Origin: DATBGZ01 sp963803115
Lineage (GTDB): Bacteria; Actinomycetota; Actinomycetes; Mycobacteriales; Micromonosporaceae
Direction of reading: 5' to 3'
DNA length: 64,000 bases
NCBI GenBank assembly: GCA_963803115.1
Contig: CAWDLN010000007.1
Location: 1 to 64,000, forward strand
The notes below the pieces were generated by a model, which was given only the letters and a program-made list of their open reading frames with translations, was not told the origin of the DNA and did not search any database. How positions within the stretch are numbered: the stretch's first letter is position 1; each line of letters opens with the position of its first letter. Below are positions 35,003 to 43,922 of the stretch, one piece after another. Made by a program: the position numbers and the translations under genes.

Positions 35003-36439
35003 ATGAACCACTTCGACGCGGCGACGGCCGCCGTCCAGGCCGCCCTCGACGCCGGTGCCAGTTACGCAGACGCTCGCGTCATGCATCGGCGAACCGAGTC
35101 GATGGATGCCCGCAACGGCGAAATCGAGGAACTCAACCAGTTCGAGGACGCCGGCGTCGGGGTGCGTGCCCTTGTCGGTTCGGGCTGGGGGTTCTACGCC
35201 GTACCGGACCTGTCCGACGCCGCCGCCCGTACCGCCGGAGCCAAGGCTGCCGCGATCGCCGCCGCGAGCGCGACCGTGCCGGGACCCGCCGCTTCCCGGA
35301 TTCCGGTGCCGGCCGTCAGTGGCAGCTGGTCGTCGGCGTGCGAGGTCGACCCGCTCGGGGTCCCGCTGTCGGAAAAGGGCGACCTGCTGGTCTCGCTCAC
35401 CGCGACGATGCACGCGGCCGGCGCCGACCAGGGCGAGGGCAGCTACAACGTCTGGGACACGCGCAAATGGTTCGTCTCCAGCGAGGGCCACCGGATCGAC
35501 CAGCACATTAGGGAAAGCGGCGCCGGTATCTCGGCGACCGTCATCGGCGATGGCGAGACCCAGCGCCGGTCCTACCCGTCGTACCGCGGTCAGTTCGGCA
35601 CCCGCGGCTGGGAACTGGTCAACGAACTCGACCTGGCGGCGCACGCCGAGCGGATCGCCGACGAGGCCAAGGCGTTACTGAGCGCGCCACGGTGTCCGGC
35701 CGGGGTGACCACCGTGATCCTCGGCAGCGAACAGATGGCGCTGCAGATACACGAGTCCGTTGGTCACGCGATCGAACTCGACCGCATTCTCGGCTGGGAG
35801 GCGGCGTTCGCGGGTACGTCCTGGTTGGATCTCGGTCAGCTCGGATCGCTGCGGTACGGCTCCGAGCTGATGAATATCACCATCGACCCGACGATCCCCG
35901 GCGCCCTGGGGAGTTTCGGCTTCGATGACGAGGGCACGCCCGCCGCGGCTCGGGACGCCGTCCGCAATGGGATTTGGGTCGGCGTGCTGGCGGGCCGCGA
36001 TTCGGCGGCGGTGGCCGGCCTTGACTACGGCGGCAGCGTCCGCTCGGACGGTTGGGCCCGTCTGCCGATGGTCCGCATGACCAACATCGGCCTGCAAGCG
36101 GGTCCGCACACGCTGGACGAGATGATCGCCGCCACCGAGGACGGCATCCTCATGGACCTCAACCGCTCGTGGTCCATCGACGACAAGCGACTCAACTTCC
36201 AGTTCGGCTGCGAGATCGGCTGGGAGATCAAGGATGGCACGCTCGGCCGGATGCTACGCAACCCGACGTACACCGGCATCGGCCCGCAGTTCTGGCAGTC
36301 CATGGACATGCTCGGTAACGACGTTGTCGCCTGGGGCACGCCGAATTGTGGTAAGGGGCAGCCCGGCCAGACCGGCCACACTGGACACCCGTCCCCGGCC
36401 GCACGGTTCACCAACGTACGGGTGGGGGTAACAGGGTGA
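35003..36439 (+). CDS. tldD: TldD-like metalloprotease
   Basis: The 478-residue protein has the TldD zinc motif HESVGHAIELD (HExxxH, about residue 250) and the C-terminal RNPTYTG...FWQSMDMLGND region. TldD and TldE form a heterodimer that degrades unfolded peptides and processes some modified peptides; TldD carries the active site. The start at ATG 35003 gives the expected N-terminus (FDAATAAVQAALDAGASYADARV). Its stop overlaps the tldE GTG. Confidence 0.88.
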   Translation: MNHFDAATAAVQAALDAGASYADARVMHRRTESMDARNGEIEELNQFEDAGVGVRALVGSGWGFYAVPDLSDAAARTAGAKAAAIAAASATVPGPAASRIPVPAVSGSWSSACEVDPLGVPLSEKGDLLVSLTATMHAAGADQGEGSYNVWDTRKWFVSSEGHRIDQHIRESGAGISATVIGDGETQRRSYPSYRGQFGTRGWELVNELDLAAHAERIADEAKALLSAPRCPAGVTTVILGSEQMALQIHESVGHAIELDRILGWEAAFAGTSWLDLGQLGSLRYGSELMNITIDPTIPGALGSFGFDDEGTPAAARDAVRNGIWVGVLAGRDSAAVAGLDYGGSVRSDGWARLPMVRMTNIGLQAGPHTLDEMIAATEDGILMDLNRSWSIDDKRLNFQFGCEIGWEIKDGTLGRMLRNPTYTGIGPQFWQSMDMLGNDVVAWGTPNCGKGQPGQTGHTGHPSPAARFTNVRVGVTG

Positions 36440-37848
36440 GCATCGATATCGCGTCGCAGGTGATCGACCTGGTCAAGGTGCAGAGCCCGGACGCCGAGGC
36501 GGAGGTCGTCGTCGACACGAACGAGCTCGCCCTGACCCGGTTCGCGAACTCGTTCATCCATCAGAACGTCGCGGAGGCGACGACCGGCGTTCGGCTGAGG
36601 CTGCACGTCGATGGCCGGACCGCCGCGGGCACAACCACCATTGTGGACACCGAAGGGCTGCGCGGCCTCGTGGAGCGTACGGTCGCCGCGGCCCGCTTGT
36701 GCCCGCCCGACCCGCAGTGGCCAGGACTCGCGCTACCGGCGCCGACCTCGCCCGTACCGGCCGTGGACGAGGAGACGGCCCAGGCCGACCCGGATGCCCG
36801 CGCGGCTCGGGTGCGGGACTTCGTCGCGGCCGCCGGCGGCCTGGAGACGGCCGGCTACTGCAGCACGCTGCGCTGGGCCACGGTCTTCGCGAACTCGGCC
36901 GGCGTGTCGTGCGCGTCCGAGACGGCGCTGGCGGCGATGGATGCCATCGCCCGCGCCGGCACCGCCGACGGCGTCGCCCGCCACGCCAGTTCGCATCTGT
37001 CTGATGTGGACGGTAGTCGACTCGGTGCCAGGGCCGCCGCCAAGGCGCGCGCGAGCCTGAACCCGCAACCCCTCCCGCCCGGGCGGTACGAGGTGGTGTT
37101 CGAGCCGGCCGCGGTGTTCGACCTACTGCAGAACCTGTCGTTCTTCGCCTTCAATGGGAAGGCGGTCAACGAGCGGCGGTCGTTCGTGGAGGTTGGCGAG
37201 GCCCAGTTCGATCCGACCGTGTCCATCGTGGATGATCCGTTCGATCCGGACGGCCTCGGCGTCGCCTTCGACTCCGAGGGCACGCCAAAGTCGCGGCGGA
37301 TGTTTGTCGACGCGGGTGTCAGCGCCGCAGTCGCCCATGATCGCCGCAGCTCAGTTCAGGCCGGCACCGAATCGACCGGCCACGCCCTACCCGGCGGCGC
37401 GGCATTCGGGGCCATTGCCATGAACCTGCACCTTCTTCCGTCGGATGGCCAGCCTCCGTCGGATGGCCAGCCTCCGTCGGATGGCCAGCCGCCGCCGGGC
37501 GAGGTCGACGGCCCGGCCGCCGACGCCTCGGTCGCTGCCCTGGTGGACCAGGTGAGCCGGGGCCTGCTGGTCTCCGACCTCTGGTACACCCGAGTGCTCG
37601 ACCCGCGCACGCTCGTGATTACCGGGCTGACCCGCAACGGTGTCTGGCTCATCGAGGATGGTGTCGTGACGCAACCGGTGCAGAATCTCCGGTTCACGCA
37701 GTCCTATCCGCAGGCGCTCGCGCCCGGCGGTGTGCTCGGCATCGGCTCGCACTCGGTCGGTCTACCGTCCGGATGGGACATTCTGGCTTTCCGATCCCCG
37801 GCGCTGCGGCTGGCGTCGTGGAACTTCACCGGCAACGCATCGGGCTGA
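36436..37848 (+). CDS. tldE: TldE/PmbA-like partner of TldD
   Basis: The 470-residue protein lacks the zinc motif, as expected for TldE, and has the family core (VVDTNELALTRFANSFIHQN, FDSEGTPKSRRMFVDAGV) and the C-terminal LVSDLWYTRVLDPRTLVITGLTRNGVWLIEDG (about residues 376-408). The start is a GTG overlapping the tldD stop, so the two subunits are coupled. Residues 335-352 are three copies of SDGQPP encoded by an 18-base tandem repeat, an insertion in a loop. Confidence 0.85.
   Translation: MSIDIASQVIDLVKVQSPDAEAEVVVDTNELALTRFANSFIHQNVAEATTGVRLRLHVDGRTAAGTTTIVDTEGLRGLVERTVAAARLCPPDPQWPGLALPAPTSPVPAVDEETAQADPDARAARVRDFVAAAGGLETAGYCSTLRWATVFANSAGVSCASETALAAMDAIARAGTADGVARHASSHLSDVDGSRLGARAAAKARASLNPQPLPPGRYEVVFEPAAVFDLLQNLSFFAFNGKAVNERRSFVEVGEAQFDPTVSIVDDPFDPDGLGVAFDSEGTPKSRRMFVDAGVSAAVAHDRRSSVQAGTESTGHALPGGAAFGAIAMNLHLLPSDGQPPSDGQPPSDGQPPPGEVDGPAADASVAALVDQVSRGLLVSDLWYTRVLDPRTLVITGLTRNGVWLIEDGVVTQPVQNLRFTQSYPQALAPGGVLGIGSHSVGLPSGWDILAFRSPALRLASWNFTGNASG
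37441..37494 (+). repeat. 18-base tandem repeat, three copies, inside tldE
   Basis: TCGGATGGCCAGCCTCCG is repeated at 37441, 37459 and 37477; the last copy has one change. It encodes SDGQPP three times and keeps the frame. The copy number may vary between strains. Confidence 0.9.
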
Positions 37849-37862
37849 CTTCCTCTTCCGCA

Positions 37863-37916
37863 ACTCTTCAAGACCTGTGAAATGGGCACGTTCCCAATCG
37901 ACAAGTCTTGAAGAGT
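37863..37916. terminator. Nested inverted repeat after tldE
   Basis: ACTCTTCAAGAC (37863-37874) and GTCTTGAAGAGT (37905-37916) are perfect inverted arms of 12 bases. Between them TGGG...CCCA can form a second small stem. It follows the tldE stop by 15 bases. A terminator is likely, although there is no T tract. Confidence 0.55.
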
Positions 37917-38019
37917 CGTAGAGGTTGTGTCGGCTGGCGGCGTTCGCGTTGAGAGCGTTGACGGGCTCCGCTACGGTCGTTGTGCCACGTGCAGGGTGGC
38001 CACCCCCGGAGGAGACCTG

Positions 38020-38868
38020 ATGACCTCGAATACCCCTGACGCCCAGGAGTCGAGCTCCACGACCTCCACCGCCCCGGCCTCGTCTGCTGCGACAGCTCCT
38101 GCGGTTGCCCCGGCGAAGGCCGCACCGCCGCCCAAGGCCGCCCCGGCGAAGGCCGCACCGCCGCCCCCGGCCGCCCCGGCCAAGGCCACCCCACCGCCCC
38201 CGGCCGCCGCGGCGAAGTCCAGCGGTGGTGGTGGCGGCATGGCCGGCGGCGCCTTCGTCATCGCGGTCTGCGCCCTACTCGTGGCCATCGGCGCCATCGG
38301 GGTGTCGGTCTATTCGTTGAAGGTGGCCCGCGACGCGGTGAGCAACAACGCCGAGACAGCGGCGACAGCGACTGCGCCGACGAATACGACGACACAGCCC
38401 GCCGCGGCGGCGCCGACGGGCACGTCCACAGCGACCGCGTCCGTGCCAAGCGTCCAGTACTTCTCCGAGCTGGTCCGGGCCGAGAAGAAGATCCCGGCAC
38501 CGCCCGGCTGCACCTCGGCGTATGTCGACGTGGACACCATGGCGATCGGCACCGAAGCTGGACACGAGTTCTATATCAGCGCATGCAGGGACCCGGCCAA
38601 TCCCGAGATCCGGGTCGACCGGACCTCGGGTGCCTCGACCAGCGGCTCCAACCCCACCCCGGAGGTATGCGCCTCGCTCGTCAGCGGAACGTCGACCGCC
38701 CAAGAGCTGATCCTGACCGCGAAGTCCGGGCTCACGTTCTGCCTACTGACGAACAAGACCGACGCGACGGCCCAGAGCCTCCCGCAGCGGATGGCGATCG
38801 TCGAGATCCGTGAAGTCGGTGTCGATCGCTCGGTGACGATCGCCGTGAGCACCTTCCGAATCGGCTAA
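38020..38868 (+). CDS. Single-pass membrane protein with Pro/Ala/Lys-rich N-terminus
   Basis: The 282-residue protein starts at ATG 38020 with GGAGGAG upstream. Residues 25-70 are a low-complexity run of APAKAAPPP-type repeats. A Gly-rich stretch and one membrane helix (about 77-97, GGAFVIAVCALLVAIGAIGV) follow, then a Thr/Ala-rich linker and an exported domain of about 150 residues with three or four Cys (PPGCTSAYVD, YISACRDP, PEVCASL, LTFCLL). I recognise no family. The topology suggests a cytoplasmic repeat tail and an external, perhaps disulphide-bonded domain. Confidence 0.65.
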   Translation: MTSNTPDAQESSSTTSTAPASSAATAPAVAPAKAAPPPKAAPAKAAPPPPAAPAKATPPPPAAAAKSSGGGGGMAGGAFVIAVCALLVAIGAIGVSVYSLKVARDAVSNNAETAATATAPTNTTTQPAAAAPTGTSTATASVPSVQYFSELVRAEKKIPAPPGCTSAYVDVDTMAIGTEAGHEFYISACRDPANPEIRVDRTSGASTSGSNPTPEVCASLVSGTSTAQELILTAKSGLTFCLLTNKTDATAQSLPQRMAIVEIREVGVDRSVTIAVSTFRIG

Positions 38869-38940
38869 GACGCCAGCAAGGGCACCTTGCGGCCATGACG
38901 GGTCCCTGTTCGTGTGACCCGGGCCGCAGTGGGTGAGTGA

Positions 38941-39050
38941 GGTTGTGCACACTTGCGGCCAATGGCCCCGGTTGGGCTTTCGTCACCGGGATGTCACGCG
39001 CAAGACTCCCTTCGCATGTGCGCCGCAATACCGGGCGTAACGTGTGCACC
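38941..39050 (+). promoter_or_regulatory. TGTGCAC palindromes upstream of the sdh operon
   Basis: TGTGCACA (38944-38951) and GTGTGCAC (39042-39049) lie in the 269-base gap before the sdh operon. Redox regulators of such operons bind TTGTG-type palindromes, but these copies are short and could be chance. Confidence 0.2.
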
Positions 39051-39137
39051 GACGCGACGCGGCGCGGAGGGATGACCCCAACCAGCGCGGGCGCCGACTC
39101 GGTGCAAACCTTTCCTCGCCCGTCAGGGAGCGCGAAC

Positions 39138-39965
39138 ATGACGACGACGTCGGCCAGACCGGCGGCCGCGCGGCCACCGCTAGGTGCCCGTGCCACCATC
39201 TCCGCGAAGACCCTCCGCACCGACCGTTGGTGGTTCAAGCCGGCGTACACAGTGGTGGGTTTGTCCTTGTGGCTCCTCTGGGGCCTGGCTCACACATTGG
39301 TGATCAAGGACTACTACTTCGCCCAGGGACCCGGCTACCACTACCTGACGCCGTTCTTCTCGCCATGCATTTCCACGGCCTGTGTTTCTGACGCGGCCGA
39401 GTTCGGCCGGTGGCTGCCCGACTGGTGGTTCCTCCCGTACGCGGCGATCAGCCTGCCGTTCCTCCTGCTGTTCCGGCTCACCTGTTACTACTACCGGCAG
39501 GCGTATTACCGGTCGTTCTGGTTATCCCCGCCCGCGTGCGCGGTGCCGGATGGCCACCTGCGCTACACCGGCGAGACCCGGTTCCCGCTGATCTTCCAGA
39601 ACCTGCACCGGTACGCGTTCTACGCCGCGGTCCTTGTCTCGCTGGTGAACACCTGGGATCTGATCGTCTCGTTCCACGGCACGGAAGGCTTCGGTTTCGG
39701 CCTGGGCAACCTGGTCCTGCTGGTGAACGTCGCGCTGCTGTGGGCCTACACGGCCTCGTGCCACTCCTGCCGGCACATCATGGGCGGCCGGCTCAAGCAC
39801 TTCTCCGCTCACCCGGTGCGCTACCGGGCTTGGACGGTCGTCTCGAAGCTGAACACCCGGCACATGGAGCTGGCCTGGATCACGCTGGGCACGCTGCTGC
39901 TGGTCGACCTGTACGTCCTCGCGATCGCCGCCGGTTGGTTCTCCGACCTGCGCTTCCTCAACTGA
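39138..39965 (+). CDS. sdhC: Succinate dehydrogenase membrane anchor (Sdh1 type)
   Basis: The 275-residue protein has five hydrophobic helices (about residues 35-55, 95-115, 155-175, 185-205, 240-262) and several His that could hold haem or quinone (NLHRYAFYAAV, SCHSCRHIMGG). It lies directly before sdhA, in the place of the anchor gene of the actinobacterial Sdh1 operon (the Rv0249c-like type). It anchors the SdhAB part to the membrane and passes electrons to menaquinone. I chose the ATG at 39138 because upstream codons are not family-like. Confidence 0.8.
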   Translation: MTTTSARPAAARPPLGARATISAKTLRTDRWWFKPAYTVVGLSLWLLWGLAHTLVIKDYYFAQGPGYHYLTPFFSPCISTACVSDAAEFGRWLPDWWFLPYAAISLPFLLLFRLTCYYYRQAYYRSFWLSPPACAVPDGHLRYTGETRFPLIFQNLHRYAFYAAVLVSLVNTWDLIVSFHGTEGFGFGLGNLVLLVNVALLWAYTASCHSCRHIMGGRLKHFSAHPVRYRAWTVVSKLNTRHMELAWITLGTLLLVDLYVLAIAAGWFSDLRFLN

Positions 39966-39973
39966 GAGCCGTC

Positions 39974-41926
39974 ATGACTGAGAAAACCAACAACACCCGA
40001 GGAGCGAGCGCGGCGCGCGCTCCGGAACCGATTGAGCGCCACCGCTACGACGTCGTGGTGATCGGCGCCGGTGGCGCGGGGTTGCGGGCGGCGATCGAGG
40101 CACGCCTGATGGGCAAGCGGACGGCCATCATCTCCAAGTCCCTGTTCGGCAAGGCGCACACGGTCATGGCCGAGGGTGGCGCCGCCGCAGCGATGGGGAA
40201 CATGAACCCCAAAGACAACTGGATGGTTCATTTCCGGGACACCATGCGAGGCGGGAAGTTCCTCAACAACTACCGGATGGCCGAGCTGCACGCGAAAGAG
40301 GCGCCGGACCGAGTGTGGGAACTGGAGACGTACGGCGCGCTCTTCGATCGCACGAAGGACGGCAGGATCTCCCAGCGGAACTTCGGCGGCCACGAATACC
40401 CCCGGCTCGCCCACGTCGGTGACCGCACCGGGCTGGAAATGATCCGCACGCTGCAACAGAAGATCGTTTCGTTGCAGCAGGAGGACGAGCGCGAGCTCGG
40501 TGACTACGAAGCGCGGCTGCGAGTCTTCGCCGAGTACACCATCACCGAGCTGATGGTCAGCGATGGGAGGATCGCCGGCGCGTTCGGGTACGACCGCGAA
40601 TCGGGGACGCTGGTGCTCTTCGAGGCCCCAGCGGTCGTTCTGGCCACCGGCGGAGTGGGCAAGTCGTACAAGGTGACCTCGAACTCGTGGGAGTACACAG
40701 GGGACGGTCATGCCCTCGCGCTGCGGGCCGGCGCCACTCTGATCAACATGGAGTTCCTCCAGTTCCACCCGACCGGCATGGTCTGGCCACCGTCGGTGCG
40801 CGGCATCCTGGTGACCGAGTCGGTCCGCGGCGATGGCGGGGTTTTGAAGAACTCCGAGGGCAAGCGGTTCATGTTCGACTACGTGCCCGACGTGTTCCGC
40901 CAGCAGTACGCCGACACCGAGGAAGAGGGGGATCGCTGGTACACCGACCCCGACCACAACAAGCGCCCACCGGAGCTGCTGCCCCGGGACGAGGTCGCCC
41001 GCGCGATCAACTCCGAGGTGAAGGCGGGCCGCGGCACGGAGGCGGGCGGCGTCTACCTCGATATCGCCTCGCGCCGCTCGCCCGAGTTCATCCTAAAACG
41101 ACTGCCGTCGATGTATCACCAGTTCAAGGAACTGGCCGATGTGGACATCACCACTCAGCCAATGGAGATCGGCCCAACCTGCCACTACGTGATGGGCGGG
41201 GTCGAGGTCGACGCGGACACGGCGGCCACCCCGACCGTGCCCGGCCTCTACGCCGCGGGCGAGGTCTCCGGGGGAATGCACGGCTCCAACCGACTTGGCG
41301 GCAACTCCCTGTCCGACCTGCTCGTCTTCGGTAAGCGCGCGGGCGAGTTCGCAGCCAGGTACGTCGACGAACTTGGTTCGACCCGGCCGGCGGTCGGCAG
41401 GTCCGATGTGGAGGCCGCCATCGAAACCGCGCTGGCGCCGCTGCGGCGGTCCGAGGGCGAGAACCCCTACGACGTGTGGCACGACCTGCAAACGGTGATG
41501 CAGGACCTGGTTGGCATCATCCGGCGCAAGAGCGAGCTCGAGGAGTCGCTCAAGCGGCTCTCGGACCTGCGCGGCCGCGTTGCTGCCGTCAAGGCGCCTG
41601 GCGGACGCCGGTACAACCCGGGTTGGCACCTGGCCTTGGACCTGCGCAACATGCTCGTGGTCTCGGAATGTACGGCCAGGGCCGCCCTGGAGCGGGAGGA
41701 GTCCCGCGGCGGGCACACGCGTGAGGACTTCCCGTCGATGGATCCGAAGTGGCGGCTGCTCAACCTGGTCTGCTCACTCGCCGGCGACGAGGTCACGCTG
41801 AGGTCGCAGCCCTTGCCGGCGATGCGGCGCGACCTGGTCGACCTGTTCGACAAGAGTGAGCTGAAGAAGTACCTCACCGAGGAAGAGATGGCCGAGCTGG
41901 ACACGGCTGGGAAGGCGAGTGTCTAA
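39974..41926 (+). CDS. sdhA: Succinate dehydrogenase flavoprotein subunit
   Basis: The 650-residue protein starts at ATG 39974, eight bases after the anchor gene. It has VVVIGAGGAGLRAAIEARL (FAD binding), the KAHTVMAEGG segment with the His that normally holds FAD covalently, FLQFHPTGMVW, RGDGGVLKN and HGSNRLGGNSLSDLLVFG. It oxidises succinate to fumarate. The C-terminal region is of the long, Sdh1-like type. Its stop abuts the sdhB start (TAAATG). Confidence 0.93.
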   Translation: MTEKTNNTRGASAARAPEPIERHRYDVVVIGAGGAGLRAAIEARLMGKRTAIISKSLFGKAHTVMAEGGAAAAMGNMNPKDNWMVHFRDTMRGGKFLNNYRMAELHAKEAPDRVWELETYGALFDRTKDGRISQRNFGGHEYPRLAHVGDRTGLEMIRTLQQKIVSLQQEDERELGDYEARLRVFAEYTITELMVSDGRIAGAFGYDRESGTLVLFEAPAVVLATGGVGKSYKVTSNSWEYTGDGHALALRAGATLINMEFLQFHPTGMVWPPSVRGILVTESVRGDGGVLKNSEGKRFMFDYVPDVFRQQYADTEEEGDRWYTDPDHNKRPPELLPRDEVARAINSEVKAGRGTEAGGVYLDIASRRSPEFILKRLPSMYHQFKELADVDITTQPMEIGPTCHYVMGGVEVDADTAATPTVPGLYAAGEVSGGMHGSNRLGGNSLSDLLVFGKRAGEFAARYVDELGSTRPAVGRSDVEAAIETALAPLRRSEGENPYDVWHDLQTVMQDLVGIIRRKSELEESLKRLSDLRGRVAAVKAPGGRRYNPGWHLALDLRNMLVVSECTARAALEREESRGGHTREDFPSMDPKWRLLNLVCSLAGDEVTLRSQPLPAMRRDLVDLFDKSELKKYLTEEEMAELDTAGKASV

Positions 41927-42967
41927 ATGGGAGCCCTTCGCAACTTCAGGGTCTGGCGCGGCGACGGCAACGGCGGCGAGCTCGCCGACTTCAAGGTCGA
42001 GGTCAACGAGGGCGAGGTCGTCCTCGATGTAATCCATCGGATGCAGGCCACGCAGGCACCCGACCTTGCGGTGCGCTGGAATTGCAAGGCCGGCAAATGC
42101 GGCTCCTGCTCGATGGAGATCAACGGCAAGCCCAGCTTGGGTTGCATGAAACGGATGTCCACATTCGAGCCCGATGAGACGATCACCATCACTCCACTTC
42201 GGACCTTCCCGGTGATCCGCGACCTCGTGACCGACGTCTCCTACAACTACCAGAAGGCCCGGGAGATGCCTGCCTTCGCGCCGCCGTCCGGGCTCAAGCC
42301 AGGCGAGTACCGGATGCAGCAGGTCGACGTCGACCGTTCGCAGGAGTTCCGCAAGTGCATCGAGTGCTTCCTCTGCCAGAACACCTGCCACGTGATTCGC
42401 GACCACGAGGCGAACAAGCACGCGTTCTCGGGCCCGCGGTTGTTCATCCGGGCGGCCGAACTCGACATGCACCCACTGGATACGCGCGATGACCGTAAGG
42501 AGTTCGCGAAGGCTGAACAGGGCATCGGCTACTGCAACATCACCAAGTGCTGCACCGAGGTCTGCCCGGAGAACATCAAGATCACTGACAACGCGATCAT
42601 CCCGATGAAGGAGCGCGTGGTCGACAACCGCTACGACCCGCTGGTCTGGCTCGGCCGGAAGATCTTCCGTCGGGACCAGGTGCCCGTGGAGGCGGCCGCA
42701 CCGCATGCCGTCACGCCGCCGTCACGGTCCACATTGGATATACGAGTGGTGCCGACGGGGATCACCTGGCACCAACCGATGCCCGAGGGTCAGGACGCCG
42801 CGCTGGGCGCCGATGGCCGGCTCCCGCTGACGGAGGCCACATACAACAAGGCGGGTGCGGCGTCGCCGTTCGGAGAGGACGTGGCGTTCCCGTTACCAGC
42901 TGGCGACCTCCCCTACCAGCACCCGGCCGGTGAGGCCGCCGACGACGCGGCGCCACCCCAGCACTGA
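41927..42967 (+). CDS. sdhB: Succinate dehydrogenase iron-sulphur subunit, C-terminally extended
   Basis: The 346-residue protein carries the 2Fe-2S ligands in WNCKAGKCGSCSMEINGKPSLGC (residues about 52-74) and the C-terminal cluster ligands CIECFLCQNTC and CNITKCCTEVCP. It passes electrons from SdhA to the membrane anchor. About 95 residues after the conserved core (from DNRYDPLVWLGRKIF on) are Pro- and Ala-rich without a known domain, making it longer than typical Sdh1 SdhB proteins of roughly 250 residues. Confidence 0.9.
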   Translation: MGALRNFRVWRGDGNGGELADFKVEVNEGEVVLDVIHRMQATQAPDLAVRWNCKAGKCGSCSMEINGKPSLGCMKRMSTFEPDETITITPLRTFPVIRDLVTDVSYNYQKAREMPAFAPPSGLKPGEYRMQQVDVDRSQEFRKCIECFLCQNTCHVIRDHEANKHAFSGPRLFIRAAELDMHPLDTRDDRKEFAKAEQGIGYCNITKCCTEVCPENIKITDNAIIPMKERVVDNRYDPLVWLGRKIFRRDQVPVEAAAPHAVTPPSRSTLDIRVVPTGITWHQPMPEGQDAALGADGRLPLTEATYNKAGAASPFGEDVAFPLPAGDLPYQHPAGEAADDAAPPQH

Positions 42968-42981
42968 ACCGGAGGGATCTA

Positions 42982-43392
42982 CTACGCGCCCGGAAGGATC
43001 TTGGCGAGCTCCGCCACGATCGGCGCGTCCGCCGGTAGCCACGGCACCGAGTTCAGCTCGTCGACGCCGAGCCAGCGAAGCGAAGCGTGCTCCAGCGGCT
43101 TAGGTTCGCCGCTGGCCAACGTGGCGAGCCAGACCCGCAACACGGCCCAGCCATGGGCCATCGGGACATCACGGCCGACCCGTTCACCCACCGCGATCGT
43201 GACGCCAAGTTCTTCCTCGCATTCGCGCACGAGCGCGTCAATCTCATCCTCGCCGGACTCCACCTTGCCACCGGGGAACTCCCACTTTCCCGCCACGTCC
43301 GACGGCTCCGCGCGTTCACAGCCGAGCACCCGGCCGTCGACGATGATGGCGGCGCCGACGATGACCAACGGAGAGGAGCGTTCGGTGTGCAC
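42982..43392 (-). CDS. NUDIX hydrolase (MutT-like)
   Basis: The 136-residue protein has a complete NUDIX box, GGKVESGEDEIDALVRECEEELGV. It probably hydrolyses oxidised nucleotides such as 8-oxo-dGTP, as MutT does; the length and the C-terminal LRWLGVDELNSVPWLPAD fit this branch. I chose the GTG at 43392 (VHTERSSPLVIVGAAI); the open frame runs to 43710. It converges on sdhB. Confidence 0.85.
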   Translation of the reverse strand: MHTERSSPLVIVGAAIIVDGRVLGCERAEPSDVAGKWEFPGGKVESGEDEIDALVRECEEELGVTIAVGERVGRDVPMAHGWAVLRVWLATLASGEPKPLEHASLRWLGVDELNSVPWLPADAPIVAELAKILPGA

Positions 43393-43576
43393 GGCGCTCA
43401 AGCGTGCCAGATCAGCCCCGTGTCTGATCGCCCGGCCTGCCCCCAAGTCGACCTGGACGGGGGATATGTGGATGTAGACGTCCGGCCAAGAACAGGTAAC
43501 ACTGGGGTCACGCTGTAATGGCACCGTTACCCGGCCGACACGATGGGTAATCGAGTAATCACGGAGGTGCGAGGGC

Positions 43577-43873
43577 ATGCTGCCTCTCGGCCGCGAAGAT
43601 CTTCGCGATGCGCTGGGCCTGCTGACCGAATGGATCGGCGATACCCGCGAGCTACGGCGAACGATGCGGCTCGACGAAACAGAGCATGCGGCCCTCACCG
43701 AACGAATCAAGGTCGTGGCGGACGCACTTCAGCTCCGACCGGACGTCCGGCGTCTCGACGGCTGCACACAGATCTGCCTGCGCACACCCGACGGCGGCGC
43801 CTTGACCGCGGGTGAGGTGCGCCTCGCCGCCCGCATCGAGGACGTCTACCGCTCGATCCGCGCCGCCAGCTAG
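43577..43873 (+). CDS. Small protein, unknown (faintly PCD-like)
   Basis: The 98-residue protein starts at ATG 43577 with GGAGG about 13 bases upstream. The segment RPDVRRLDGCTQICLRTPDGGALTAGEVRLAARIEDV (residues 54-90) has the rhythm of pterin carbinolamine dehydratases (HHPD, then a strand, GG-T and a helix), but the catalytic His pair is not visible. I give no function. It is divergent from the NUDIX gene. Confidence 0.5.
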   Translation: MLPLGREDLRDALGLLTEWIGDTRELRRTMRLDETEHAALTERIKVVADALQLRPDVRRLDGCTQICLRTPDGGALTAGEVRLAARIEDVYRSIRAAS

Positions 43874-43922
43874 TCGCAGCTCTTAACAAGCCGTACCGCG
43901 CTGCCTGCTAGCCTTCCCCATC

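Noticed and set aside
38944..39049. TGTGCAC palindromes as a Rex-type operator of sdh
   Set aside because: The motifs are short, do not match the full TTGTG-N8-CACAA pattern and cannot be told from chance, so they are listed only at low confidence.
39410..39973. Long N-terminal extension of SdhA
   Set aside because: The extension overlaps the anchor gene in another frame and is Arg/Pro/Ala-rich; family alignment starts at the ATG at 39974.
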